Shown here: positions 1 to 9,184 of the stretch, piece after piece
How the letters are laid out: every line of letters begins with the position of its first letter
Position numbering within the stretch: the stretch's first letter is position 1
Assembly: GCA_937969495.1 (NCBI GenBank)
Contig: CALBVY010000060.1
Location: 1-45,389, forward strand
DNA length: 45,389 bases
Direction: 5' to 3'
Source: an uncultured Verrucomicrobiales bacterium
Lineage (GTDB): Bacteria > Verrucomicrobiota > Verrucomicrobiia > Verrucomicrobiales > Akkermansiaceae
Notes under the pieces: model-generated
Databases searched by the model: none
Told to the model about the DNA's origin: nothing
Seen by the model: the letters and a program-made list of their open reading frames with translations, nothing else
Program-made: the position numbers and the translations under genes

Positions 1-623
1 TTAGAATAGTCATAACTTCCAATTGTCCGACTGGAGTTTGCAATGGTAATGGACCCGTCATTAACTGCAGGAAGATCATTTCCAAGAGCTACTCCAAACC
101 CCCCGTCGCCTCTTATACTTCCAGAACCAAGATGAAGATTCACACTTTGCACACCTGCAGAGTCAGTGATTACTTTGGCACCGTCAATTTCGATTGATGC
201 ACTGCCCTCGGAACCATCACCAGGATCTAAGGTTATTCCAGCTGCACTAGATGTAGCTCTATTAAATAAAGACAATATATTATTCGAATCGAGCTCCATT
301 TGTTGAGCTATCCCATTATTTCCATCGTCGTACCCCCAATTCCATTTCGCGCGACTTGTATCATTAGCAATCATCGCAATATTAGCCAAGTTACCTCCGC
401 TAGTTACCAAATATTGCAGAGTTACCCCGCCAAGAGTTGTATTGTAACCAACAGTCAAAAACCTACCATCCATGGTTAAGCTCCCATCTTCTGCTGGTGA
501 CGCTGTAGAATCTTCCGTAATAAGATGATCTCCTACAAGAGTTGCCGCATTCGATGAGGCTAAACCAAAGATAGAAACAAGTAGGGCAGAGTAAGATTTT
601 TGATATATCGTATTTCTTTTCAT
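1..623 (-). CDS. Partial exported surface protein (C-terminus beyond window)
   Basis: An open frame runs on the minus strand from an ATG at 621-623 to the window edge with no stop, so only the first ~207 residues are present. The N-terminus (MKRNTIYQKSYSALLVSIFG followed by LASSNAA) is a clear Sec signal peptide. The rest is rich in Gly, Asn, Ser and Thr with alternating hydrophobic residues, as in beta-rich secreted adhesin or autotransporter-like proteins and in the passenger part of PEP-CTERM proteins of Verrucomicrobiota. No catalytic motif is visible. A C-terminal PEP-CTERM or autotransporter domain cannot be tested because that end is missing. It is transcribed in the same direction as the pdh genes but separated from pdhB by 185 bp. 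Family assignment is only by composition. Confidence 0.7.
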   Translation of the reverse strand, partial: MKRNTIYQKSYSALLVSIFGLASSNAATLVGDHLITEDSTASPAEDGSLTMDGRFLTVGYNTTLGGVTLQYLVTSGGNLANIAMIANDTSRAKWNWGYDDGNNGIAQQMELDSNNILSLFNRATSSAAGITLDPGDGSEGSASIEIDGAKVITDSAGVQSVNLHLGSGSIRGDGGFGVALGNDLPAVNDGSITIANSSRTIGSYDYS

Positions 624-808
624 GATATTGAGGTGTTCGAGTTATTAATTGTTAGCAATCTGTTGGGAAACACCCGCCCTTGTCAAATCAAAATCACCCA
701 TATGGTAAAAATACACGACTCAGCCCTGCTGTACACAGCTCTGGCCGAGGCACACAGCCACAATCACCCCTAGGATGTTACCCTAGCTAGGAAAGTATCT
801 ATTTCGCT

Positions 809-1792
809 CTATGCAATGCTCAACACCTGCTCGATGATACGGCGCGGATTAGGCAGCTGCTCGTCTTCGACGTAGGGGGAGTAAATCGCTGGTGCATCCA
901 GTGAGCAAACACGCTTTACTGGGGCATCCAGATGATCAAATGCATGCTCTTGAATGAGTGTGGTGATCTGGGCAGATACACCGCAGAAGGGTTTGCTTTC
1001 GTCTACGAGGACAGCGCGGTTTGTCTTCATGACACTGTCAATGATGGCTTGCTGATCGAGTGGGCGAATGGAGCGGAGATCAAGCACCTCGGCACTAATG
1101 CCGTGCTCGCTCTGGAGTGTTTCTGCCGCCTCAAGTGCGCGCAGCACACTACGTCCGTGGGCGATGAGGGAGATGTCTGAACCTTCACGTTTAATATCCG
1201 CTTTACCAAGAGGCGCGAGGTGATCTCCATCGGCTGGGTCTGGCACTGGGCCGCTCATGCCGTAGAGAAGGGTATTCTCCATGATGTAAACGGGATCATT
1301 GTCACGGATAGCTGTTTTCATCAGGCCTTTGGCATCGGCTGGCGTCGCTGGGGAGCAGACTTTGAGACCAGGAAATGCGGCGAAGAGGCCTTCTGGTGTG
1401 TGTGAGTGGGTGGCACCTACGTTGGTGCCGCCATTGGCTGGGCCACGCATTACGATCGGGCAATGACAAAGTCCACCTGACATGTAGCGGACATTGGCGG
1501 CGTTATTAACAAGCTGATCAAAGGCAACGGAGTGGAAGGACCAAAACATCAGCTCCATAACAGGGCGAATACCTAACATGGAGGCACCTATACCCATACC
1601 GATAAAGCCGGCCTCGGAGATGGGGGTATCAACGATGCGTTTATCGCCCCATTTTTCCCAGAGGCCCTCGGTTACTTTGTAGGCACCGTTGTATTGGGCA
1701 ACTTCCTCACCCATGATGACGACGTTTTCATCCCTTGTGAGTTCTTCGTCGAGAGCTTCGCGGATGGCGTGGCGGTATAGAATTTCGCGCAT
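809..1792 (-). CDS. pdhB: Pyruvate dehydrogenase E1 component, beta subunit
   Basis: 327 residues, full length for the family. With PdhA it forms the thiamine-diphosphate-dependent E1 heterotetramer that decarboxylates pyruvate and acetylates lipoyl-E2. The N-terminal signature (REILYRHAIREALDEEL), the GEEVAQYNGAYKVT segment, the VDTPISEAGFIGMGIGA segment and the C-terminal transketolase-C domain (around 200-320) are all typical. The start ATG at 1790-1792 lies 43 bp after the pdhA stop, so the two form an operon in the order pdhA-pdhB. No E2 or E3 gene follows; the next gene downstream is an unrelated surface protein. The acetoin dehydrogenase beta subunit (AcoB) is a close relative and cannot be fully excluded without the E2 partner. 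Confidence 0.93.
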   Translation of the reverse strand: MREILYRHAIREALDEELTRDENVVIMGEEVAQYNGAYKVTEGLWEKWGDKRIVDTPISEAGFIGMGIGASMLGIRPVMELMFWSFHSVAFDQLVNNAANVRYMSGGLCHCPIVMRGPANGGTNVGATHSHTPEGLFAAFPGLKVCSPATPADAKGLMKTAIRDNDPVYIMENTLLYGMSGPVPDPADGDHLAPLGKADIKREGSDISLIAHGRSVLRALEAAETLQSEHGISAEVLDLRSIRPLDQQAIIDSVMKTNRAVLVDESKPFCGVSAQITTLIQEHAFDHLDAPVKRVCSLDAPAIYSPYVEDEQLPNPRRIIEQVLSIA

Positions 1793-1835
1793 GATTAGAA
1801 TGTGTGAAGTGATCAGAGATCAGTGATGAAAAAGA

Positions 1836-2912
1836 TTAATCGTTAAAGAAGTGACGGCCTATCTTACTGGCCTCGGTGTTATTATCTGTCTCCCAGTAAA
1901 CGTCATCAAAGATGGCCTCTACGGTAGGAGCTGGTGACTCATCGGCAAACTTGGCGGAATCAGTGGCCGCTTGCTTAGCCTCTTTATCGATGGCATCTGC
2001 CTCAGCATCGGTAAATACAGCTTCCTCAATGAGGCGGCGGCGCCAGAGACGGATGGGATCATGGTACGTTTTGTATTTTTCAATCTCATCAGGCGTACGG
2101 TATTTCTTAGCATTGGCATCCGCGACGGAGTGCCCGTAGTAGCGATAGGTGGCGATCTCTAACACGGTAGGTTTACTTTCCTTTCTAGCACGCTCTATCG
2201 CGATGTGAGTCTTGGCGCGAACTTCGTAGAGGTCTTCGCCATTCACAAGATCCCAGTCCATGTCATAAGCTTCTGCACGCTGGGCGAGGCAGTCTTTGTA
2301 AGCACTGGAGCGTTGCTGACTGGTCCCCATGGAGTAGCCATTGTTCTCGATGATATAAACCACTGGGATATCAAAGAGGGCGGCAATATTCAGCGACTCA
2401 TGAAAAGCTCCCTGATTCACTGCGCCATCACCCATGTAGCAGAGGCAGCAGCCTTGGAGATTTTTATATTTCACTGCGTAGGCGAGACCTAGCCCTAGAG
2501 GGGTCTGCCCGGCAACGATACCGTGTCCGCCCCAGAAGTTACGTGATGGGTCAAAGAGGTGCATTGAGCCTCCCTTACCTTTAGCACTACCAGTGGCCTT
2601 ACCGTAGAGCTCTGCCATGCAGGGGTTCATATCCATTCCTACGGTGAGGGCATGACCGTGGCAACGGTAGGCGGTGATGACGTGATCATTATCCCCGCAG
2701 AGAGAGATTGTCCCAACTGCGACAGATTCCTGACCGATGTAAAGATGGAGAAATCCGCCCATTTTCCCGCCGTTGTAGAACTTCAGGGCGGTCTGCTCAA
2801 AGCGGCGAATCCGCACCATCTGACGGTAAAATTCTATCTTATCAGCATTGGTCAGATCTTTATTGACCTTGGATTGGGAAAAATCGAGTGAGGTAGGTGG
2901 AGAGTCCATCAT
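1836..2912 (-). CDS. pdhA: Pyruvate dehydrogenase E1 component, alpha subunit
   Basis: 358 residues. The thiamine-diphosphate/Mg motif starts at GDGAVNQGAFHESLNIAAL and ends at the conserved IENNGYSMGT. FYNGGKMGGFLHLYIGQE and YRCHGHALTVGMD are the usual active-site segments, and the phosphorylation-loop-like segment YRYYGHSVAD is present. It pairs with the beta subunit immediately downstream. Two tandem ATGs (2910-2912 and 2907-2909) can start the protein; the longer form is given. The 145 bp upstream contain TTGAC(5 nt)GTCAA inverted repeats but no convincing promoter. A short C-terminal extension beyond the catalytic domain (about residues 320-358) has no recognised function. An acetoin dehydrogenase alpha subunit is the main alternative. 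Confidence 0.93.
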   Translation of the reverse strand: MMDSPPTSLDFSQSKVNKDLTNADKIEFYRQMVRIRRFEQTALKFYNGGKMGGFLHLYIGQESVAVGTISLCGDNDHVITAYRCHGHALTVGMDMNPCMAELYGKATGSAKGKGGSMHLFDPSRNFWGGHGIVAGQTPLGLGLAYAVKYKNLQGCCLCYMGDGAVNQGAFHESLNIAALFDIPVVYIIENNGYSMGTSQQRSSAYKDCLAQRAEAYDMDWDLVNGEDLYEVRAKTHIAIERARKESKPTVLEIATYRYYGHSVADANAKKYRTPDEIEKYKTYHDPIRLWRRRLIEEAVFTDAEADAIDKEAKQAATDSAKFADESPAPTVEAIFDDVYWETDNNTEASKIGRHFFND

Positions 2913-3057
2913 ATATTCAGTGGCAGTTGATAAAGCGCATAGGGGGTGCTGACGAGAGGTGCAAGCTCAAAGCGATTTGACAGCCCGTCAAGTGAAGACG
3001 CACACTAAACGAGGATTAGGAAAAGTGACCAGAAAAATGGGGTGAGAATCATTCATA

Positions 3058-3654
3058 CTACGAGTTCAGCATCCTCAAAGCATCGCGGAGAAGCTCCTCA
3101 GTAGGCGCACTGGGCTTTAACTTCATCACGGCGGCTACGGCTTTACGGGCTTCAGCCTGCTTATAGCCCAGCCCGATTAATGCGGACTCTGCATCAATGG
3201 CGGCACTTGGCACAGTATCACCTGCGGCTGCCTGCCATGCTTCTGCAACACCCACCTTATCCTTCAGCTCCAGAATAATACGCTCGGCTGTTTTTTTCCC
3301 CAAACCTTTAATCTGAGAGAGTGCAGGAGCATCTCCATTAACCACACAGTTTTTAAAATGATCCACCGGCATACCACTCAGCACCGCCATACCAATGGCT
3401 GGCCCAATACCTGAAACCCGCTCAATGAGTAATAGAAAAAGATCTTTCTCCGCATCCGAGGCAAATCCGTAGAGGGTATGTGCCGTTTCACGGATATGCA
3501 GGTGCGTACGTAGATCTACTTCAAGGCCCTCTACAGGATTAAGCGCATCATAAGTGCTCAGTGACACCGTCAGCATGTAGCCCACTCCATTGACATCCAC
3601 CACCAGCCTGCCAGGCAGAGCCTCTAACACTTTTCCTCGAAGTCGCGCAATCAT
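3058..3654 (-). CDS. ruvA: Holliday junction branch migration protein RuvA
   Basis: 198 residues, normal length. RuvA tetramers bind four-way junctions and load the RuvB motor during recombination and repair. The N-terminal OB-fold (MIARLRGKVLEALPGRLVVD, then VNGVGYMLTVS) is followed by two helix-hairpin-helix segments (LIERVSGIGPAIGMAVLSGM and IKGLGKKTAERIILELKDK) and a C-terminal three-helix domain that would contact RuvB (about 150-198: ALIGLGYKQAEARKAV). Neither ruvC nor ruvB is adjacent. It diverges from galE with 186 bp between the two start codons. No SOS-type box was recognised upstream. Confidence 0.96.
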   Translation of the reverse strand: MIARLRGKVLEALPGRLVVDVNGVGYMLTVSLSTYDALNPVEGLEVDLRTHLHIRETAHTLYGFASDAEKDLFLLLIERVSGIGPAIGMAVLSGMPVDHFKNCVVNGDAPALSQIKGLGKKTAERIILELKDKVGVAEAWQAAAGDTVPSAAIDAESALIGLGYKQAEARKAVAAVMKLKPSAPTEELLRDALRMLNS

Positions 3655-3840
3655 TTGAGGGTGATTACACCTGCTTCAGCCCCTATGCGTCAACAGCAAT
3701 CCTCTGACCGCATACTTTGCCAACTCGCCTACTTATGACATCAAGGCTGCTCGATGAAATCCATCATCTTTTCTGTAATAAAGCCAACACAGCGGACACA
3801 ACTCTTGACTCTTGTTTCTTATCTATTGATTCTCTCACCC

Positions 3841-4833
3841 ATGAATGTTCTCGTTGTAGGAGGTGCTGGGTATATCGGCAGTCACTGTGTAAAACAGCTT
3901 CAAGCCGCTGGTCACCATGCATTGGTACTGGATAACCTTGTCTATGGGCACCGTGCCGCGGTCTCCAATGACACTCCCTTTTTCCAAGAAGACCTTGGGA
4001 ATCGAGCTGCTGTTAGCCAACTCCTCGTTGATCAGAAAATCGATATTGTCATGCACTTTGCCGCCTACGCCTACGTGGGGGAATCTGTCACCGAACCTCT
4101 TAAATATTACGAAAATAACACCGGCAATACCATTCAGCTCTTACTCGCCATGCAGGATGCCGGAGTGGATAAGTTTGTCTTCTCATCCACCTGCGCCACG
4201 TACGGAGAACCCAATACACTCCCCATCGTAGAAAACCTCCCTCAATCTCCCATTAACCCCTATGGCCAGACTAAGCTTCAGGTGGAAGCCATCCTCAAAG
4301 ACCTCGCCCATGTTGGTAAGATCTCTTCCGCCGTATTCCGCTACTTTAATGCCGCAGGAGCCTCAGAAGACGGCTGCATAGGCGAGCATCATTCTCCCGA
4401 AACTCACCTCATTCCTCTGGCCATTGATGCCGCTACTGGTAGACGTGCCGCGCTCAAAATCTTTGGCACAGATTACCCAACACCCGATGGCACTTGCCTG
4501 CGTGACTACGTCCATGTGGATGACCTCTCACGCGCGCACATCGCCGTGTTTGATCAGTTAGGAAAAGCTAACACATTCGTTGATTACAACCTCGGCACAG
4601 GGAGGCCTACTTCCGTCAAAGAAATCCTCACCGCTGTGGAAAAAGTTACAGGCTTCAAGGTACCAGCCGAAGACGCCCCACGCCGCGAAGGTGATCCCCC
4701 ATCCCTCTACGCAGATAATACCAAAGCTCGCACCGAACTAGGATGGGAACCCAAATACATGGACATTGAGTCCACCATCGCCACCGCCTGGAAGTGGCAC
4801 GAGAGCAATCCGGAGGGATATGCGGATCAATAA
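3841..4833 (+). CDS. galE: UDP-glucose 4-epimerase
   Basis: 330 residues from ATG 3841. The frame is open further upstream to 3754, but homologues begin at this methionine, directly before the NAD-binding GGAGYIGSHCV motif (residues ~7-17). The catalytic Ser/Thr region (FSSTCATYGEP) and the YxxxK pair (PYGQTKLQVE) are intact, as is the C-terminal substrate-binding region (YVHVDDLSRAH, then YNLGTGRPTSVKE). The enzyme interconverts UDP-glucose and UDP-galactose and so supplies precursors for cell-surface glycans, which fits the glycosyltransferase-rich end of the window even though the loci are not adjacent. ispG begins 26 bp after its stop, so the two are probably co-transcribed. Confidence 0.95.
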   Translation: MNVLVVGGAGYIGSHCVKQLQAAGHHALVLDNLVYGHRAAVSNDTPFFQEDLGNRAAVSQLLVDQKIDIVMHFAAYAYVGESVTEPLKYYENNTGNTIQLLLAMQDAGVDKFVFSSTCATYGEPNTLPIVENLPQSPINPYGQTKLQVEAILKDLAHVGKISSAVFRYFNAAGASEDGCIGEHHSPETHLIPLAIDAATGRRAALKIFGTDYPTPDGTCLRDYVHVDDLSRAHIAVFDQLGKANTFVDYNLGTGRPTSVKEILTAVEKVTGFKVPAEDAPRREGDPPSLYADNTKARTELGWEPKYMDIESTIATAWKWHESNPEGYADQ

Positions 4834-4859
4834 ATCAAATTAATTTACCACACCACTCT

Positions 4860-6653
4860 ATGCACTCAGACCTTTACTACTGCCCAGACTACTTTGCCTA
4901 CACACGTAGAAAATCACGTGAAATCACCGTAGGGAACGTAGGCATCGGCGGTGATAACCCCATCAGAGTGCAGTCTATGATCACCTCAGATACCCGTGAC
5001 ACGGAGGCATGTGTCAAACAGGTTCTTGATCTTGCTGAGGCTGGATGTGAAATTGTTAGGATCACCGCGCAAACAAAAAAATATGCGGAAAACCTAGAAC
5101 ACATCCGCGATGGTGTTCGAGCCGCCGGCTGCAATGTGCCACTGGTTGCCGATATCCATTTTAAGCCTGATGCCGCCTTCGAGGCCGCAAAATGGGTGGA
5201 GAAAATCCGAGTCAACCCTGGGAACTACGCTGATAAAAAGAAATTCGAGATCCGGGAATACACCGATGAACAATATGCTGCCGAGTTAGAGCGCATCCGT
5301 GAGGACTTTGCCCCGCTTGTAGCACTCTGCAAGGAGCTTGGACGCGCCATGAGGATCGGCACCAATCACGGTTCACTTTCTGACCGTATCATGAACCGCT
5401 ACGGTGACACTCCGCTCGGCATGGTAGAGAGCGCTCTTGAGTTTGCCCGCATTGCACGTGATCTCGACTATCACAACTTCTGCTTTTCCATGAAAGCCTC
5501 TAACCCCAAGGTAATGATCGAGGCTTATCGGCTACTCGTAGCGCGACTTGATCAAGAAGGTGATGACTGGAACTACCCCATTCATCTTGGTGTCACAGAA
5601 GCCGGTGATGGTGAGGATGGCAGGATCAAATCAGCTATTGGGATCAGCTCTCTGTTAGCCGATGGCGTTGGTGATACCGTCCGCGTTTCACTTACCGAAG
5701 ACGCTGTCTATGAAATACCTGTTGCCAAGGCCATCGTAGCCAGCATTGAACGCTCTCAGCTCAAAGAAGACCCCGCTGGCGCACAGCGCGGCACCCTGTC
5801 TTATGATCCATTTTCCTACCAAAGGCGTCTTAGCCATGAACTAGAAATTAATGGTCATAAGTTAGGTGCTAGTAATACCATCAGGGTATTCACCTCACGG
5901 AAAAAATGGGACGCGCTCGCACACAAGATCGATAAGCTGGGGGACTTCACCCCAGAAGCCATTGCAGAAGATTCTAACATTATCGAACTTGACCCTTGGG
6001 ACACGGCTTCCATCCAAGAAATTAACGCTGTGCAAGAGCCACAGCTAGTCACAGTCAAAGACGGCTGTCATGGCGCAGCTGTGATCCACGCATTCCGCCT
6101 GTTAGCATCTAAGCTATCCGCTCACCACCCTATCCTACTGAAGGACACCCTAACTCCCTCCAACGATAAAAACGCCGACTTCCTCGACAATTTAATTACC
6201 GCAGCACGGAACATTGGCTCTTTACTCTGTGATGGCATCGGTGACGCCATCCTCATCCAAGGAGAAGAAGCCCCCGGTCAATCACTCCGCCTCGCCTACA
6301 ATGTCCTGCAAGCCGCAGGCTCACGTATTTTCAAAACTGACTACGTAGCCTGCCCATCGTGTGGCCGCACCCTCTTTAATCTTCAGGAAACAACCCAAAA
6401 GATCCGTGCCGCAACAGGCCACCTCAAGGGGGTAAGAATCGCCATCATGGGCTGTATCGTGAACGGTCCGGGGGAAATGGCAGATGCAGACTTCGGCTAC
6501 GTCGGCGGCGCACCTAACAAAATTAATCTCTACGTCGGCAAACAAGCGGTGAAATTTAACATCCCCGAGGCAGAGGCTGTAGAACGTCTGATTGACCTGA
6601 TCAAAGAGCATGACAAATGGATCGATGCGCCTGTGGCTGTAGCTAATCCCTAA
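4860..6653 (+). CDS. ispG: 4-hydroxy-3-methylbut-2-en-1-yl diphosphate synthase (long form)
   Basis: 597 residues from ATG 4860. An in-frame start at 4794 would overlap the end of galE and is unlikely. The enzyme makes HMBPP from MEcPP, the penultimate step of the non-mevalonate isoprenoid pathway. The N-terminal TIM-barrel starts at RRKSREITVGNVGIGGDNPI. The [4Fe-4S] ligands are C498, C501 (CPSCGR) and C532 (GCIVNGPGE). Between the barrel and the iron-sulphur domain there is an extra region of about 200 residues (roughly 290-480). This gives the 'long' IspG architecture known from Chlamydiae, Bacteroidetes and plants, in contrast to the ~370-residue E. coli enzyme. It fits a Verrucomicrobiota origin. 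Confidence 0.95.
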   Translation: MHSDLYYCPDYFAYTRRKSREITVGNVGIGGDNPIRVQSMITSDTRDTEACVKQVLDLAEAGCEIVRITAQTKKYAENLEHIRDGVRAAGCNVPLVADIHFKPDAAFEAAKWVEKIRVNPGNYADKKKFEIREYTDEQYAAELERIREDFAPLVALCKELGRAMRIGTNHGSLSDRIMNRYGDTPLGMVESALEFARIARDLDYHNFCFSMKASNPKVMIEAYRLLVARLDQEGDDWNYPIHLGVTEAGDGEDGRIKSAIGISSLLADGVGDTVRVSLTEDAVYEIPVAKAIVASIERSQLKEDPAGAQRGTLSYDPFSYQRRLSHELEINGHKLGASNTIRVFTSRKKWDALAHKIDKLGDFTPEAIAEDSNIIELDPWDTASIQEINAVQEPQLVTVKDGCHGAAVIHAFRLLASKLSAHHPILLKDTLTPSNDKNADFLDNLITAARNIGSLLCDGIGDAILIQGEEAPGQSLRLAYNVLQAAGSRIFKTDYVACPSCGRTLFNLQETTQKIRAATGHLKGVRIAIMGCIVNGPGEMADADFGYVGGAPNKINLYVGKQAVKFNIPEAEAVERLIDLIKEHDKWIDAPVAVANP

Positions 6654-6658
6654 ACCAT

Positions 6659-6937
6659 CTAAAGAGCTTCAATCTGCCGCCACACCCCTTCAGCCTGCCC
6701 CTCTTCTGTACGGATAAATAGCTCCTGTAGGCCTTTTGAACTTTGTGTCACGGCTTTGAGTCCACCTGAGACTGCACGCTGCACACGGACATCTCCAGTT
6801 TTACCATTTTTTCCCAGTGATTTGCCACCATAAGAGTGGCCGATGATAACACCCACAACTCCAGGGAAAGCCTCAATTTTACGAATCGCCTTCAAGCACT
6901 CTTTGGAAGAGCTTTGATGTCGACCGCGTGAAGGCAT
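6659..6937 (-). CDS. Small conserved-looking protein of unknown function
   Basis: 92 residues from ATG 6937; a TTG one codon upstream (6938-6940) is less likely. The protein is basic and compact, with no signal peptide or membrane segment. The central part (KIEAFPGVVGVIIGHSYGG) and the second half (GDVRVQRAVSGGLKAVTQSS, then LQELFIRTEE) look like a small alpha/beta domain. The latter resembles the general pattern of DUF2103-type putative metal-binding proteins, but I am recalling that pattern rather than matching it, so it is only a suggestion. It is convergent with ispG, with 5 bp between the two stops, and divergent from the exported PDZ protein. Function not assigned. Confidence 0.6.
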   Translation of the reverse strand: MPSRGRHQSSSKECLKAIRKIEAFPGVVGVIIGHSYGGKSLGKNGKTGDVRVQRAVSGGLKAVTQSSKGLQELFIRTEEGQAEGVWRQIEAL

Positions 6938-6989
6938 CAATAGAGAATGCAGATTAAAGACTCTCTTGTGAAGCCCTCATCCACACCAT

Positions 6990-7028
6990 AAGAACTTATT
7001 TTACCGATCATGAAAATCTGAAGTTCTT
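6990..7028. repeat. Inverted repeat AAGAACTT / AAGTTCTT in a divergent promoter region
   Basis: AAGAACTT at 6990-6997 and AAGTTCTT at 7021-7028 are 8-bp inverted arms separated by 23 bp. They lie between the divergent starts at 6937 and 7114 and could be an operator or simply an AT-rich structure. No regulator is known from the sequence. Confidence 0.35.
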
Positions 7029-7113
7029 TATCCGTAATTCTTAAAAAGATTACGTATCCTATTATTTAACATTGCATCGATACAGCGCCTATTCCACATT
7101 TAACACGCTCATT

Positions 7114-9051
7114 ATGAAAACTATACCATCTTTTTTCTGGATATCGTGTGTTATCGCACTTTTCAGCATTATTTCCTCTACCGAAAAAATTTCTGCTGAA
7201 GAACAACCGTCCGAGGAAAGTGAAATCGATCGTATCCTCGCGGAGAAATTCCCACTGCCCCAGAATGTTCCACTTCATGAGCTCGTAGATGATTACACCC
7301 AGCTGCCATCGCGTTTTATACCGAAGGAAATCATGGTCAATATACCATTAGAATACACCCCAAAGGATCAAGCTGCTCCTGAAAAAAAACAAAACCTGCA
7401 AGCTAATCATTTGGCAAAAGTAGTTAAAATATCAGCCACTGAAATCATTATCTCTCCCACCGCTCAATCTGGTCTTGAATCCCGTGTTGCCATCAAGAAT
7501 ACAGATTTCAAAACCCGCATTGAGAAGCTCTATGATCTCCTCATGAAGGATGCACACCAGCAGGTGTATAAAAAGCGACAAGCAATGCGCCCCAAAATAG
7601 CAGCGGAGCTACGAAGAAAAAAACCGCAAGTCTCAGAGTTTAACCCTAAAAAATATGGCAAAAAATTTTCCGGTGCCTATTTTCCCAAACTCAGAAATGG
7701 CCTCGGTCAGAAAGTTGACCACGAAGTTCCACTTGGACCCATCGCAGGTAAAGCATTAGCCTTATTCCATGGCAAAGAGGCTACCATCACTGAGCTATGG
7801 CCTAAAGGCCCAGGCGCTAAAGCAGGTCTGAAAGTGGGAGATCGTATCATCAAGGTAAATGGTAAATCGTTTAGCGAATACCCTCCCGAAAAAGGTGATA
7901 ATCTGGAAGGCTTCCCCAAAGATATAGGTATGGCCATCATCGCAGCTCAAGCCACAGGAGCTCCTCTTACCCTTACTATACATCGTGAAGAAAACGAAAA
8001 AGAAATCCCTATTCCTCTCTCTCAGCTACCAGCATTCAGTGACACCTACCCTGCAGACTGCCCACGTTCATCATTCATCATCACCACTGCCGCTGAATGG
8101 CTAATTGCGAATCAAAAAGATAACGGCACATGGCAGAACCAAGACTATACCAACGCCTGGGCCGCTCTCAGCTTGCTAGCAACAGGAAATAAAGAGTATC
8201 AAAGTGAGATCAAAAAAACCGCACGTCATTTTGCTGAAAAATATGCCATGAAAAGCAACCCTTCAAATGAAGAGCTGATGAAAAGATTTAGCGGTGGGCT
8301 TGATAACTGGCGACACTGCATAGTAGGTATTTTCCTCGCAGAGTATTATCTCGCTACGGGTGACAAAAAGATGCTCCCAGCCATTGAGGCATGTTCTCGC
8401 CGTATGGAAGCTCGTTTACAGCCAGAAACTGGAAGACTCGGCCACCAAGACACAGAGCTCCCCTACCGAGGTTTTGGCCTCGTGATCATTAACGTACAGG
8501 CTCATATCCTCTGGGCGCTACATGCTCAGATCAATCACAACGAGTGGAACTGGGAGCCCTGGGAACTCTCTTACCGAGCTGTTACCGCAGCCATGGGAAA
8601 ACCAGGTGTAATCGGCTACAGCAAGGCTAGCCGAGGGCCTGCCCAGTCTGGCACGCGGACAGGAGCTATGGCCACTGCTCTAGCCCTCGTAGATAAAGAA
8701 AAAAGCACACGTCGCAAGATGGGAGATTGGCTAGTAGAAAAGCATCGTCGGCTACTAGACACTCATTCCATGACTTCTCTAGGTCTTATATTCGGTTTGA
8801 TGGGCATCAAAAATACCGAACCTCGAAAACTCCCAGATTGCTATCAAAGCTTCCAGTGGAAATACGCGCTAGTGACCCCCCCACATGCCGATCATGGCCT
8901 GTTTTATTTTGGCCAGAAGGTAAATCATAATGGCGATAAATACCTCAATCATCAGATGGTAGCAAACTGGATGACTATTCTCACCCTAAGCACTCAGCGT
9001 TCAGACACACTCTGGGTATTTGGTAACCGCAAGAATGAATGGTATAAGTAA
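7114..9051 (+). CDS. Exported PDZ-domain protein, DUF6288-like
   Basis: 645 residues from ATG 7114. An earlier in-frame start at 7072 would bury the signal peptide. The N-terminus MKTIPSFFWISCVIALFSII is a signal peptide ending near ISAEEQ. Residues ~70-215 are charged and unassigned. Residues ~215-300 are a PDZ domain (AGLKVGDRIIKVNGKSF). Residues ~320-645 are helical with repeated Trp/Gly-rich segments (TNAWAALSLLATGNKEY, GLDNWRHCIVGIFLAEYYLA, GFGLVIINVQAHILWAL, SMTSLGLIFGLMGI), suggesting an alpha/alpha-toroid like those of prenyltransferase or terpene-cyclase folds. This layout matches what I recall of DUF6288 proteins of Verrucomicrobiota and Planctomycetota. The role is unknown; it is probably periplasmic or surface-located. 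It is monocistronic. Confidence 0.7.
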   Translation: MKTIPSFFWISCVIALFSIISSTEKISAEEQPSEESEIDRILAEKFPLPQNVPLHELVDDYTQLPSRFIPKEIMVNIPLEYTPKDQAAPEKKQNLQANHLAKVVKISATEIIISPTAQSGLESRVAIKNTDFKTRIEKLYDLLMKDAHQQVYKKRQAMRPKIAAELRRKKPQVSEFNPKKYGKKFSGAYFPKLRNGLGQKVDHEVPLGPIAGKALALFHGKEATITELWPKGPGAKAGLKVGDRIIKVNGKSFSEYPPEKGDNLEGFPKDIGMAIIAAQATGAPLTLTIHREENEKEIPIPLSQLPAFSDTYPADCPRSSFIITTAAEWLIANQKDNGTWQNQDYTNAWAALSLLATGNKEYQSEIKKTARHFAEKYAMKSNPSNEELMKRFSGGLDNWRHCIVGIFLAEYYLATGDKKMLPAIEACSRRMEARLQPETGRLGHQDTELPYRGFGLVIINVQAHILWALHAQINHNEWNWEPWELSYRAVTAAMGKPGVIGYSKASRGPAQSGTRTGAMATALALVDKEKSTRRKMGDWLVEKHRRLLDTHSMTSLGLIFGLMGIKNTEPRKLPDCYQSFQWKYALVTPPHADHGLFYFGQKVNHNGDKYLNHQMVANWMTILTLSTQRSDTLWVFGNRKNEWYK

Positions 9052-9184
9052 GCGCTTTCAGGTGGGCAGTCCTCAAGGTTTTTTGATCCATACTCTTCTC
9101 GCCGATCTTTTTTATCAATACGGAGAGAAGTTGATTTGACATCGCCCCTGTGTAAGCCAAGGCTCGCGCAAGTTACTAAAGATT

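Noticed and set aside
3754-3840. N-terminal extension of GalE from ATG 3754
   Set aside because: Homologues begin at the methionine directly before the NAD-binding GGAGYIGS motif (3841).
4794-4859. N-terminal extension of IspG from 4794
   Set aside because: It would overlap the end of galE, and the extra residues do not fit the family start.
9052-9184. Terminator or promoter between the PDZ protein and kbl
   Set aside because: There are T runs, but no hairpin pairs with them, and TTGACA (9134-9139) lacks a -10 box at the correct distance.
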